Source: Ruegeria arenilitoris
GTDB lineage: Bacteria; Pseudomonadota; Alphaproteobacteria; Rhodobacterales; Rhodobacteraceae
Direction: 5' to 3'
Length of the DNA stretch: 64,000 nucleotides
NCBI RefSeq assembly: GCF_013032855.1
Contig: NZ_WQDA01000001.1
Span: 1,185,501 to 1,249,500 of the forward strand
Under the pieces are notes generated by a model. The model saw only the letters and a list, made by a program, of their open reading frames with translations. It was not told the DNA's origin and did not search any database. Below, piece after piece: positions 10,847 through 19,221 of the stretch (position 1 is its first letter; every line of letters starts with the position of its first letter). The position numbers were made by a program, and so were the translations under genes.

Positions 10847-11518
10847 ATGCGCACGGTCATCTTCGATCTGGACGGGACTTTGGCCGATACGTCGGGCGAT
10901 CTGCTGGCGGCGGCCAACCATTGTTTCCGGCAGATGGGGCATGGCGACGTGCTGGTGCACGGGCAGGATGCGGCGGTGGCTTTGCGCGGCGGGCGGATGA
11001 TGCTGACCCACGGGCTGAAACGCGTGGGCGCCTATGACGAAGAGACCGTGAACGCCTATTACCCGGTCCTGCTCGAGGCCTATGGGCAGGCGATCGACAC
11101 CCACACCACCTTCTATCCCGGCGCGCTGCAGGCGGTCGAGGCGCTGAAGGCCGCCGGATACGGTGTCGGCATCTGCACCAACAAGCCCGAGGCGCTGGCC
11201 GAGCTGCTGATGACGCGGCTGGGAGCGCGGGCGTTGTTCGGCTCGTTGGTGGGGGCGGACACGCTGCCGGTGCGCAAGCCCGACCCCGCGCCGCTGCGCG
11301 AAGCGGCGCGCCGGGCCGGTGGGCATCCCGACCACTGCATTCTGGTAGGCGACTCGGATACCGACCGTAACACGGCCCGGGCCGCAGGGGTGCCTTCGAT
11401 CCTTGTGACCTTCGGCCCGTCCGGTGATGACATGGCCGCACTGCAGCCCGAGGCGCTGTTGCACCATTTTGACGATCTGCCCGCAATCGTCGCCGAGCTT
11501 GTGGGCGCGGCGGCCTGA
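10847..11518 (+). CDS. gph: Phosphoglycolate phosphatase-type HAD hydrolase
   Basis: A 223-residue haloacid dehalogenase-superfamily phosphatase. Motif I is FDLDGTLADTSGD at the very N-terminus (nucleophile Asp), motif II is GICTNKPE, and motif III/IV is the K of RKPDPAP with LVGDSDTD. The cap insertion after motif I fits Gph-type enzymes that clear 2-phosphoglycolate. The start ATG 10847 follows AAGGAG. It diverges from glmU across about 130 bases and runs 40 bases ahead of the aminotransferase gene. The assignment to phosphoglycolate is by family resemblance. Confidence 0.85.
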   Translation: MRTVIFDLDGTLADTSGDLLAAANHCFRQMGHGDVLVHGQDAAVALRGGRMMLTHGLKRVGAYDEETVNAYYPVLLEAYGQAIDTHTTFYPGALQAVEALKAAGYGVGICTNKPEALAELLMTRLGARALFGSLVGADTLPVRKPDPAPLREAARRAGGHPDHCILVGDSDTDRNTARAAGVPSILVTFGPSGDDMAALQPEALLHHFDDLPAIVAELVGAAA

Positions 11519-11558
11519 TCTCTTGACCCGGGCTGCGACTGGCCCCACAAACGACGCC

Positions 11559-12749
11559 ATGACCGAGCGATTTTCAGGCAGTTTCACCCAACAGGAGCCG
11601 ATCCCCGACGCGGCGATCGAGGCGGCGCTGGCCGTTCTGCGCCACGGGCGGTTGCACCGCTACAACGTGGCCCCCGGAGAGCTGAGCGAAACCGCCCTGT
11701 TGGAGCAGGAATTTGCCGCGCAGATGGGGGCGAAATACTGTCTGGCCGTGTCCTCGGGCGGCTATGCGCTGGCCACGGCCCTGCGTGCCGTGGGTGTCCA
11801 ACCGGGGGACGCGGTTCTGACTAACGCTTTCACGCTGGCCCCGGTGCCGGGGGCGATCGCCTCGGTCAATGCGCGCCCGGTTTTCGTCGGCGTGACCGAG
11901 GGGCTGACCATCGATCTGGACGATCTGGAGGCCAAGCTGGACCGCGCCAAGGTTCTGATGCTCAGCCACATGCGCGGGCACCTCTGTGACATGGACCGGT
12001 TGATGCAGATGTGCGATGCCGCCGGGGTGACGGTGATCGAGGATTGCGCCCATACGATGGGCGCCGCCTGGCGCGGACAGTTATCCGGCCGTCAGGGGGC
12101 GATCGGCTGCTATTCCTGCCAGACCTACAAACATGTGAACTCGGGCGAGGGTGGCCTGTTGATCACCGATGACGAAATGCTGGCGGCCAAAGCCACGATG
12201 CTGTCGGGCTCGTACATGCTGTACGAACGCCACCTTGCGGTGCCGGGTCCCGAGGTGTTCGAGCGGATCAAGTACACCACGCCAAACGTGTCGGGGCGGA
12301 TGGACAATCTGCGCGCGGCGATCCTGCGCCCCCAGTTGCGCGAGTTGGATCGGCAGGTGCGGCGCTGGAACGAACGCTATGCCGAGATCGAGGCGGGCCT
12401 GCGCGGCACGCCCGGCCTGACCATCGTCGAGCGGCCTGCCGAGGAGAGCTATGTCGGCTCGTCGATCCAGTTCCTTCTGCTGGATTGGGCGCAGGACAGG
12501 ATTACCGAGGTTCTGCGACGCTGCGCCGATCGCGGAGTCGAGTTGAAGTGGTTCGGCGGGGCCGAGCCGACCGGGTTCACCTCGCGCTATGACAGCTGGC
12601 GCTATGCCGAGTCGGAACGGATGCCCGAGACCGACCGGATTCTGCGCGGGATCATCGACATGCGCGTTCCGTTGACCTTCTCACTGGACGATTGCCGCCT
12701 GATTGCCGGCATCATCCGCGCCGAGGTCGGCGCCGTTTTCCAACAGTAA
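11559..12749 (+). CDS. DegT/DnrJ/EryC1/StrS-family PLP aminotransferase
   Basis: A 396-residue fold-type I aminotransferase. The PLP-binding lysine is K191 in SCQTYKHVNSGEGG, and DCAHTMGA provides the cofactor-ring aspartate; AVSSGGYALATALRAVGV forms the phosphate pocket. Family members normally act on keto-sugars bound to nucleotides, but there are no sugar nucleotide or glycosyltransferase genes nearby, so the substrate is open. ATG 11559 was chosen because it puts the start just before the conserved N-terminal region; the gene stands alone after gph and is followed by a clear terminator. Confidence 0.85.
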   Translation: MTERFSGSFTQQEPIPDAAIEAALAVLRHGRLHRYNVAPGELSETALLEQEFAAQMGAKYCLAVSSGGYALATALRAVGVQPGDAVLTNAFTLAPVPGAIASVNARPVFVGVTEGLTIDLDDLEAKLDRAKVLMLSHMRGHLCDMDRLMQMCDAAGVTVIEDCAHTMGAAWRGQLSGRQGAIGCYSCQTYKHVNSGEGGLLITDDEMLAAKATMLSGSYMLYERHLAVPGPEVFERIKYTTPNVSGRMDNLRAAILRPQLRELDRQVRRWNERYAEIEAGLRGTPGLTIVERPAEESYVGSSIQFLLLDWAQDRITEVLRRCADRGVELKWFGGAEPTGFTSRYDSWRYAESERMPETDRILRGIIDMRVPLTFSLDDCRLIAGIIRAEVGAVFQQ

Positions 12750-12789
12750 TTCAATCGAGTGCGCCATGCGGCGCACGCTCGAACACTGC

Positions 12790-12814
12790 AAAAGCCGCCC
12801 GAGGGCGGCTTTTT
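12790..12814 (+). terminator. Rho-independent terminator after the aminotransferase gene
   Basis: AAGCCGCCC-GA-GGGCGGCTT forms a near-perfect GC-rich stem with a two-base loop and is followed by a run of T (to 12814). It lies 41 bases after the aminotransferase stop and 20 bases before the proposed ivd promoter, so it separates the two transcription units. A-rich bases on the left arm could make it work in both directions. Confidence 0.85.
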
Positions 12815-12833
12815 CATTTGGGTCACGCGATGA

Positions 12834-12862
12834 TTGACCGCGCGGGGAAAGGTCTGTATCAG
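12834..12862 (+). promoter_or_regulatory. Candidate sigma-70 promoter for ivd
   Basis: TTGACC (12834-12839), a 17-base spacer and TATCAG (12857-12862) give a plausible -35/-10 pair located after the terminator and about 44 bases before the ivd start codon, which has its own AAGAGGAGAG ribosome site. Prediction by eye only. Confidence 0.4.
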
Positions 12863-12905
12863 TTTATTGAACACCTGTTCATTAACGCGAAAGAGGAGAG
12901 CGCGG

Positions 12906-14069
12906 ATGTTCACGGCGACAATGCAATTCGATCTGGGTGAGGATGTGAACGCGCTGCGCGAGATGGTGCACCGCTGGGCGCAGGAGCGGGTCAAGCCGAT
13001 GGCGGCCGAGATCGACAAGACCAACGCCTTTCCCAACGAGCTGTGGAAGGAAATGGGTGAACTCGGTCTGCTGGGCGTAACCGTTCCCGAACAGTATGGC
13101 GGCGCCGAAATGACCTATCTGGCGCATACGATCGCGGTTGAAGAAATCGCACGCGCCTCGGCATCGGTGGCGCTGTCCTACGGGGCGCATTCCAACCTAT
13201 GCGTCAACCAGATCAAGCTGAACGGCACTGAAGAACAGAAGCAGAAATACCTGCCGCGCCTGATTTCGGGCGAACACGTAGGTGCCCTGGCAATGTCGGA
13301 ACCCGGAGCGGGGTCGGATGTTGTGTCGATGAAACTGCGGGCGGAAAAGCGCAACGACCATTACCGCCTGAACGGCAACAAATACTGGATCACCAACGGG
13401 CCGGATGCCGATACGCTGGTCGTCTATGCCAAGACCGACCCCGAGGCCGGGTCCAAGGGCATCACGGCCTTCCTGATCGAGAAAGAGATGAAAGGGTTCT
13501 CGACCTCGCCCCATTTCGACAAGCTGGGTATGCGCGGTTCGAACACGGCCGAGCTGATCTTCGAAGATGTCGAGGTGCCCTTCGAGAACGTGCTGGGCGA
13601 AGAAGGCAAGGGCGTTGCGGTTCTGATGTCGGGCCTCGACTATGAGCGCGTGGTTCTGGCCGGGATTGGCACCGGCATCATGGCTGCCTGCCTGGACGAG
13701 ATCATGCCCTATCTGGCCGAACGCAAGCAGTTCGGCAAACCGATCGGAACCTTCCAGCTGATGCAGGGCAAGATCGCCGACATGTACACCGCGATGAATT
13801 CGGCCCGGGCGTATGTCTACGAGGTCGCCAAGGCCTGTGATCGGGGCGACGTGACCCGGCAGGATGCGGCGGCGTGCTGTCTCTATGCGTCCGAGCAGGC
13901 GATGGTGCAGGCGCATCAGGCGGTTCAGGCCATGGGCGGGGCCGGGTTCCTGGCGGATGCGCCGGTCAGCCGGATCTTCCGCGATGCCAAGCTGATGGAG
14001 ATCGGCGCGGGCACCAGCGAGATCCGCCGGATGCTGATCGGCCGCGAATTGATGAACGAAATGCTCTGA
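12906..14069 (+). CDS. ivd: Isovaleryl-CoA dehydrogenase
   Basis: A 387-residue acyl-CoA dehydrogenase that oxidises isovaleryl-CoA to 3-methylcrotonyl-CoA with FAD, passing electrons to ETF. FAD/substrate motifs [11 protein letters not shown] and [11 protein letters not shown] are present. The catalytic glutamate is in the isovaleryl-specific place: E247 in [12 protein letters not shown], while the usual C-terminal glutamate position reads GAGTSEIRR. That pair separates isovaleryl-CoA dehydrogenase from short/medium-chain relatives. The start ATG 12906 ([13 protein letters not shown]) follows AGAGGAGAG. Downstream genes for the next steps of leucine breakdown support the call. Confidence 0.93.
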   Translation: MFTATMQFDLGEDVNALREMVHRWAQERVKPMAAEIDKTNAFPNELWKEMGELGLLGVTVPEQYGGAEMTYLAHTIAVEEIARASASVALSYGAHSNLCVNQIKLNGTEEQKQKYLPRLISGEHVGALAMSEPGAGSDVVSMKLRAEKRNDHYRLNGNKYWITNGPDADTLVVYAKTDPEAGSKGITAFLIEKEMKGFSTSPHFDKLGMRGSNTAELIFEDVEVPFENVLGEEGKGVAVLMSGLDYERVVLAGIGTGIMAACLDEIMPYLAERKQFGKPIGTFQLMQGKIADMYTAMNSARAYVYEVAKACDRGDVTRQDAAACCLYASEQAMVQAHQAVQAMGGAGFLADAPVSRIFRDAKLMEIGAGTSEIRRMLIGRELMNEML

Positions 14070-14075
14070 AGAAAA

Positions 14076-14106
14076 ACGCCTCGCCGACGAGGTCACGGCG
14101 AGGCGT
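14076..14106 (-). terminator. Terminator of ompW (possibly bidirectional)
   Basis: ACGCCTCGCCG and its exact complement CGGCGAGGCGT flank a nine-base loop (14087-14095). Read on the minus strand the stem is followed by a run of five T, so it fits as the end of the ompW transcript 14 bases past its stop. It also lies just after the ivd stop on the plus strand and could slow transcription there, though no T-run follows in that direction. Confidence 0.75.
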
Positions 14107-14120
14107 ATCCGATCGAAGGA

Positions 14121-14726
14121 TCAGAAGCGATGGACGTAGGACACGCCAACCAGCCACGGATCGATCTCGGCCTTGCCGATGTCGGCTCCGTTGAGGGTGA
14201 CGTCCGAGTCGATGTCGAACCAGCGGACGTTCAGGCGAACCGCGCCCTTGTCCGTGACCATGTAGTCCAGGCCGGCCTGCAGCGACACGCCGAACGAGTC
14301 GTCGACCTTCAGATCGCCCAGCGGCGATTCCTCGTCAAAGAACACGGTGTAGTTCAAACCGGCGCCGACATAGGGTTTCCAGGCGCTGCTGGTTGCAAAG
14401 TGGTAGTTCAGCGACAGTGTGGGCGGCAGGTGCTTGACGCTGCCCGCGTCGACACTTCCGCCCAGCGTGATGTCATGGCTGAACGGCGTTGCGGCCAAAA
14501 GCTCGATGCCCAGATTGTCACGAATGAAATACTCGGCGGTGAAGATCGGGCGGGTGTCCGAGTCGACATCGGCGCTGAAGCCGGCGAGGGATCCGTTGTC
14601 GGATTTCGGGTCGAGGTAGCCGATACCGACACCAACGGTCCAGTCTCCCTGAGACTGGGCGAATGCGGGGGCCGAAACAGCGGCCAACGCGGTGGAAAGG
14701 GTGAGGATGGCGAGTTTGCTGGTCAT
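14121..14726 (-). CDS. ompW: OmpW-family outer membrane protein
   Basis: A 201-residue small beta-barrel protein. The start is set at ATG 14726 because it opens a classical signal peptide (MTSKLAILTLSTALAA then VSAPAFAQ, cleavage after AFAQ near residue 24); longer frames upstream spoil it. Alternating beta-strand sequence (WTVGVGIGYLDPKSD, YVGAGLNYTVFF, VSLQAGLDYMV, VRLNVRWFDID) and the terminal GVSYVHRF with a final Phe are typical of OmpW porins for small hydrophobic compounds. It is transcribed against the surrounding leucine-degradation genes and shares a 136-base divergent region with the acyl-CoA synthetase gene. Confidence 0.87.
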   Translation of the reverse strand: MTSKLAILTLSTALAAVSAPAFAQSQGDWTVGVGIGYLDPKSDNGSLAGFSADVDSDTRPIFTAEYFIRDNLGIELLAATPFSHDITLGGSVDAGSVKHLPPTLSLNYHFATSSAWKPYVGAGLNYTVFFDEESPLGDLKVDDSFGVSLQAGLDYMVTDKGAVRLNVRWFDIDSDVTLNGADIGKAEIDPWLVGVSYVHRF

Positions 14727-14792
14727 GTTCTTGCCTTTGGTTTTGTGTGCAAGCCGACCATGCCTGCAGGACGGGGCGGCCACTCTGATCTG

Positions 14793-14810
14793 CATCAAGT
14801 TTCGTTGATG
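14793..14810. promoter_or_regulatory. Inverted repeat in the ompW / acyl-CoA synthetase divergent region
   Basis: CATCAA-GTTTCG-TTGATG is a perfect six-base inverted repeat with a six-base centre, midway between the two divergent starts. The half sites resemble those of FNR-type regulators but are arranged outward, so I would not call it an FNR box. It could bind a dimeric regulator of either gene. Confidence 0.3.
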
Positions 14811-14862
14811 TTCGATATTCAATTTGGCGCGGCAAGTCGCTTAAATTTAAGGGAAAAACGCC

Positions 14863-16395
14863 ATGCGTCCCGCTGAGGTCATACCGGGTTTGCGGTCTGG
14901 TGGCAGCTGGGACATTCCGCCCAGGCTGAACATGGCACGTCAGTGCCTGTCGCGGCCTAGTGAGCAGGTGGCGATCCTCGATCTGTCTTCCGCGGCTACG
15001 ACCGAGATCACCTATGGTGAACTTGAACGTATGACCGACCGGCTGGTGCGCGGGTTGCTGGGTAGGGTGCAACCCGGCGATCGGGTCGGCGTGCTGCTCA
15101 GCCAGTCGCCGTGGTGCGCGGCCGCGCATCTGGCCATCTGGAAGATCGGGGCAATCTCGGTGCCGTTGTTCAAGCTGTTCAAACGCGATGCCCTTGCCTC
15201 GCGCATCGGCGATGCGGGCGCCAGGTATGTGCTGACCGACGGCGAGGGCGCCGGTATGCTGGGTGATCTGGCGCAGCCGCTGATCGTGTCCGAGCTTGGG
15301 GCGGACGGGCCTGCCTTGGATTTTGCTGACACAGGCCCCGAAGATCCGGCGGTGCTGATCTATACCTCGGGCACGACGGGCAAACCCAAGGGCGCGCTGC
15401 ATGGGCACCGGGTGCTGACCGGGCATCTGCCGGGCGTTTCGATCAGCCACAACCACCTGCGCGCGGGCGACTGCCTGTGGACGCCGGCCGACTGGGCCTG
15501 GATCGGCGGGTTGTTCGACGTACTGATGCCGGGGCTGGCGCTGGGCATTCCGGTCGTTGCCGCGCGGCTCGACAAGTTCACCCCCGAGGCCTGCGCGGAT
15601 GTGATCGCGCGCGGCGGCGTGCGCAACGTTTTCTTTCCGCCCACGGCGCTGCGGATGCTCAAGGCCGCGGATGTGACGATCCCCGGCCTGCGGTCCGTGG
15701 CTTCGGGCGGAGAGCCGCTGGGCGCGGAAATGCTGGCGTGGGGAGAGCGGGCCTTTGGCCTGACGATCAACGAATTCTACGGCCAGACCGAATGCAATAT
15801 GGTGGTTTCCTCCTGCGCCGAGGATTTCCCCGCGCGCCCGGGCTGCATCGGCAAACCGGTGCCGGGGCATGAGGTCGCGGTGATTGACGCGGACGGCAAC
15901 CCGACCGACGCCGAGGGTGACGTGGCCATTCGGCGGGGCTCAGCCTCGATGCTGCTGGAATACTGGAACAACCCGCAGGCCACGGCCGAGAAGTTTCGCG
16001 GCGATTGGCTGGTCACCGGTGACCGCGGCGTGTGGGAGGGCGACTATCTGCGCTTTGTAGGCCGCGAGGATGACGTGATCACCTCGGCCGGCTACCGCAT
16101 CGGCCCGGCCGAGATCGAGGATTGCCTGCTGACCCATCCGGCGGTGGCCACCGTGGGCGTGGTCGGCAAACCTGATCCGCTGCGGACCGAGATCGTGAAG
16201 GCCTATGTGGTGTTGAAACCGGGGTCCGAGGCCTCGGAGCAAGAGCTGCAGGATTGGGTCAAGGACCGTCTGGCGCATTATTCCTACCCGCGAGAGGTGG
16301 CTTTTGTGCAAGACTTGCCTTTGACCGTGACGGGAAAAGTCATTCGCAAGGAATTGAAACGTCGCGCGTCCGAGGAGATGTGCCATGGCAGATAA
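14863..16395 (+). CDS. AMP-dependent acyl-CoA synthetase
   Basis: A 510-residue adenylate-forming enzyme that activates a carboxylic acid to its CoA thioester. The P-loop is YTSGTTGKPKGALHGH, the adenine motif EFYGQTECN, the hinge GDRGVWEGDYLRFVGRED and the C-terminal catalytic lysine is in TVTGKVIRKELKRR. It resembles the medium-chain/acetyl-type synthetases often found in leucine and isovalerate clusters, where it may activate free isovalerate or acetoacetate. The next gene begins 11 bases before its stop, so the two are translationally coupled. Substrate is inferred from context. Confidence 0.87.
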   Translation: MRPAEVIPGLRSGGSWDIPPRLNMARQCLSRPSEQVAILDLSSAATTEITYGELERMTDRLVRGLLGRVQPGDRVGVLLSQSPWCAAAHLAIWKIGAISVPLFKLFKRDALASRIGDAGARYVLTDGEGAGMLGDLAQPLIVSELGADGPALDFADTGPEDPAVLIYTSGTTGKPKGALHGHRVLTGHLPGVSISHNHLRAGDCLWTPADWAWIGGLFDVLMPGLALGIPVVAARLDKFTPEACADVIARGGVRNVFFPPTALRMLKAADVTIPGLRSVASGGEPLGAEMLAWGERAFGLTINEFYGQTECNMVVSSCAEDFPARPGCIGKPVPGHEVAVIDADGNPTDAEGDVAIRRGSASMLLEYWNNPQATAEKFRGDWLVTGDRGVWEGDYLRFVGREDDVITSAGYRIGPAEIEDCLLTHPAVATVGVVGKPDPLRTEIVKAYVVLKPGSEASEQELQDWVKDRLAHYSYPREVAFVQDLPLTVTGKVIRKELKRRASEEMCHGR

Positions 16396-17185
16396 ATCCA
16401 GCGTCCGGACCGGAATCGAGTTCAGCGCGACAGTCATCGCGGTCATCGGGGCCGTGTGGGCCGGAAAGACCTATTTCGAAACGTGGATGCACGACACGAT
16501 CGACAAGGCGGTCGAAGAAAAGATCGCCGTCATCGAAAAACTGCAATTGGCCGACCTTCTGGTTTTATACGGCTACCCGGATGAGGCCATCTCGGAATTG
16601 CGCAAGATCGCCGATCGGGTCGCCAGGCTGGACGCCGATGACAAACGAAAGATCGCCTTTTACGACAACTATCTGGATGCGGTGGCCGATTCCGACGGCA
16701 CCCTGAAATTCGAACCGGAAATCCGGATGTTGCACTCGGTTTTCAGCAATGAAATGCAGACCGACGGCTGGCATGACGAGAAGCTGGCCTATGTCGCGAT
16801 GTTCCTGCCCGAGGCGCAGGCGGATGATGGGTATTTCGACCGTCAGGTCGTTGGGCGGCTCAAACTTGCGGTCAACCAGTACGAGGCAGACGACGACAAT
16901 GAGAGCCTCGGGAGCGCCTATCGTAACCTGTCGCTGGCCTATCTGTGTCGCGGAGAACAGGACATGGCCGTCGAGGCGATGGAAATGGCGGCCGAGATGC
17001 TGCCGTTCGAGTATTATTTCATGGTTCCGATGTGGGACCTTGAGGATTTCCTTGAAGAGCCGGAAATCAAGAAGCTGGACACCGTCTGCTCCAGCAATGT
17101 GTCGCAGGGCTATGCGCGCATCATGCAGAGCTTTGGCGTCAGCGAAAACCCCGTTCGCGAATTCCTGAGAGAGTATACCAGATGA
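16385..17185 (+). CDS. Membrane-anchored hypothetical protein, possibly TPR-like
   Basis: A 266-residue protein with one N-terminal membrane segment (about residues 13-30, [19 protein letters not shown]) followed by a charged helix ([20 protein letters not shown]) and an all-helical remainder. Segments such as [20 protein letters not shown] followed by [11 protein letters not shown] have the spacing of a tetratricopeptide pair. It overlaps the acyl-CoA synthetase by 11 bases and mccB by 4, so it is firmly inside the leucine-degradation transcript. I do not recognise the family. A scaffold role at the membrane is one guess with no direct support. Confidence 0.75.
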   Translation: MADKSSVRTGIEFSATVIAVIGAVWAGKTYFETWMHDTIDKAVEEKIAVIEKLQLADLLVLYGYPDEAISELRKIADRVARLDADDKRKIAFYDNYLDAVADSDGTLKFEPEIRMLHSVFSNEMQTDGWHDEKLAYVAMFLPEAQADDGYFDRQVVGRLKLAVNQYEADDDNESLGSAYRNLSLAYLCRGEQDMAVEAMEMAAEMLPFEYYFMVPMWDLEDFLEEPEIKKLDTVCSSNVSQGYARIMQSFGVSENPVREFLREYTR

Positions 17186-18786
17186 AGCTGCGATCTTCCG
17201 CTTTGCCCTCGTCCGATGGCTTCAAGCAAAACCGTGCTGCGCACCTCGACGCGCTGGCGCAGATCTCTGACGCCGCCGAGGCCGCGCGCATGGGCGGGGG
17301 CGAGAAATCGCGCGAACGCCATGTGTCGCGGGGCAAGATGCTGCCCCGGCGGCGGGTGGCCAACCTACTGGATCCGGGGTCTCCGTTTTTGGAAATCGGC
17401 GCGACGGCGGCGCATGGCATGTATGGTGACGCGGCCCCCTGTGCCGGCGTGATCGCGGGCATCGGCCGGGTGCAGGGGCAAGAGGTCATGGTGGTCTGCA
17501 ACGACGCTACCGTGAAGGGCGGCACCTATTATCCGATGACGGTCAAAAAGCACCTGCGCGCGCAGGAGATCGCCGAGGAAAACCATCTGCCCTGCATCTA
17601 TCTGGTGGACAGCGGGGGCGCGAACCTGCCCAACCAGGACGAGGTCTTTCCCGACCGCGACCATTTCGGCCGCATCTTCTACAACCAGGCCCGGATGAGC
17701 GCCAAGGGCATTCCGCAGATTGCCGTGGTCATGGGCTCGTGCACTGCCGGCGGCGCCTATGTGCCGGCCATGTCCGACGTGACGATCATCGTCAAGGAAC
17801 AGGGCACGATCTTTCTGGCCGGCCCGCCGCTGGTCAAGGCGGCGACGGGCGAGGTCGTCAGTGCAGAAGACTTGGGCGGCGGCGATGTGCATACGCGCCT
17901 GTCCGGCGTCGCCGACTATCTGGCCGAGGATGACGCCCACGCGCTGGCTCTGGCCCGCCGGGCCGTTGGCTCGTTGAACCGGAACAAGCCGCAGACGGTG
18001 GATTGGGCCAGCCCCGAAGACCCGGCCTATGACCCCGAGGAAATCCTGGGCGTCGTCCCGGCCGATCTGCGCACCCCGTATGACATCCGCGAGGTAATCG
18101 CACGTCTGGTCGATGGCTCGCGCTTTGACGAGTTCAAGCCTCGGTTCGGTGAAACGTTGGTGACAGGCTTTGCTCATGTCAAAGGCTGCCCCATCGGCAT
18201 CATCGCCAACAATGGCGTGCTGTTCTCCGAGGCCGCGCAGAAGGGCGCGCATTTCGTCGAACTGTGCAGCCAGCGCAAGATCCCGCTGGTCTTCCTGCAG
18301 AACATCACCGGCTTCATGGTTGGCCGCAAGTACGAGAACGAAGGCATCGCGCGCCACGGCGCCAAGATGGTGACCGCCGTGGCCACCACAAGCGTGCCCA
18401 AGATTACCATGCTGGTGGGCGGCTCGTTCGGGGCCGGGAACTATGGCATGGCGGGCCGCGCCTATCAGCCCCGCTTCCTGTGGACGTGGCCGAACAGCCG
18501 TATCTCGGTCATGGGTGGCGAACAGGCCGCCGGTGTTCTGGCAACGGTCAAACGCGACGGGATCGAACGGCAGGGCGGCACATGGTCGGCCGAAGAAGAG
18601 GCCGAATTCAAACGCCCAACGCTCGAGATGTTCGAGGAACAGTCGCACCCGCTCTATGCCTCTGCCCGGCTGTGGGATGACGGCATCATCGACCCGCGCA
18701 AAAGCCGCGACGTGCTGGCCCTGTCGCTGAGAGCCGCGTTGAACGCCCCGATTGAGGACACGCGCTTTGGCGTGTTCCGGATGTAG
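17182..18786 (+). CDS. mccB: Methylcrotonyl-CoA carboxylase, carboxyltransferase (beta) subunit
   Basis: A 534-residue biotin-dependent carboxyltransferase subunit that transfers CO2 from carboxybiotin to 3-methylcrotonyl-CoA. Both halves of the crotonase-like carboxyltransferase fold are present, with ERVHVSR-like N-terminal text ([15 protein letters not shown]), the oxyanion-forming [14 protein letters not shown] and, in the C-terminal half, [11 protein letters not shown] and [11 protein letters not shown]. Residue choices match methylcrotonyl rather than propionyl carboxylase, consistent with ivd and HMG-CoA lyase alongside. It overlaps the upstream hypothetical by ATGA and is separated from its alpha subunit by an ASCH gene. 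Confidence 0.94.
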   Translation: MKLRSSALPSSDGFKQNRAAHLDALAQISDAAEAARMGGGEKSRERHVSRGKMLPRRRVANLLDPGSPFLEIGATAAHGMYGDAAPCAGVIAGIGRVQGQEVMVVCNDATVKGGTYYPMTVKKHLRAQEIAEENHLPCIYLVDSGGANLPNQDEVFPDRDHFGRIFYNQARMSAKGIPQIAVVMGSCTAGGAYVPAMSDVTIIVKEQGTIFLAGPPLVKAATGEVVSAEDLGGGDVHTRLSGVADYLAEDDAHALALARRAVGSLNRNKPQTVDWASPEDPAYDPEEILGVVPADLRTPYDIREVIARLVDGSRFDEFKPRFGETLVTGFAHVKGCPIGIIANNGVLFSEAAQKGAHFVELCSQRKIPLVFLQNITGFMVGRKYENEGIARHGAKMVTAVATTSVPKITMLVGGSFGAGNYGMAGRAYQPRFLWTWPNSRISVMGGEQAAGVLATVKRDGIERQGGTWSAEEEAEFKRPTLEMFEEQSHPLYASARLWDDGIIDPRKSRDVLALSLRAALNAPIEDTRFGVFRM

Positions 18787-18799
18787 AAGGGGCGGTTTG

Positions 18800-19216
18800 A
18801 TGCTGGAAAGCTTGAAAGAAAGATATCCGGGGGCCGAGACCTTTCAGTTCGGCGACAACCGGGCATTGTGTGACGAATTGCTGGCTCTGGTCCGCTCGGG
18901 GCACAAGACCGCGACATGTGGCGCGTTGCGTGACTTTGCGGCGGGTGGCGAGGCGATGCCGCAGGCAGGCCGCCGCGACATCGCTTTGGACTGGGACGGA
19001 CGGCCTGCGCTGGTCATCGAAACGGTCGATGTGTCGGTCCGGCGCTATTGCGATGTTGACGAGTCATTCGCCCTGGCCGAGGGCGAGAACGACAGCCTGG
19101 AAGGCTGGCGCGAGGATCATCGCAGATATTTCGAAAGAAACGGCGGCTTCGACCCAAAGATGGAGTTGGTCTGCGAACGGTTTCGCCTTGTGGAAGATCT
19201 GGCAGGGAAAGGGTAA
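18800..19216 (+). CDS. ASCH domain-containing protein
   Basis: A 138-residue protein with the ASCH fold (a PUA-like barrel proposed to bind RNA or modified nucleosides). Visible family text is SGHKTATCGAL in the N-terminal half and, later, FALAEGENDSLEGWREDHRRYFERNG, the E-G-D-SLE-WR-H pattern of this family. ATG 18800 is 13 bases after mccB ends, and the gene stops 5 bases before mccA, so it sits between two subunits of one enzyme. Some ASCH proteins are amidohydrolases acting on acetylated cytidine; whether this one does cannot be told. Confidence 0.85.
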   Translation: MLESLKERYPGAETFQFGDNRALCDELLALVRSGHKTATCGALRDFAAGGEAMPQAGRRDIALDWDGRPALVIETVDVSVRRYCDVDESFALAEGENDSLEGWREDHRRYFERNGGFDPKMELVCERFRLVEDLAGKG

Positions 19217-19221
19217 CGGCC

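Noticed and set aside
14793-14825. An FNR-type box (TTGAT-N4-ATCAA) upstream of ompW
   Set aside because: The half sites are present but point outward, and the second candidate (TTGATGTTCGATATTCAA) has the wrong spacing.
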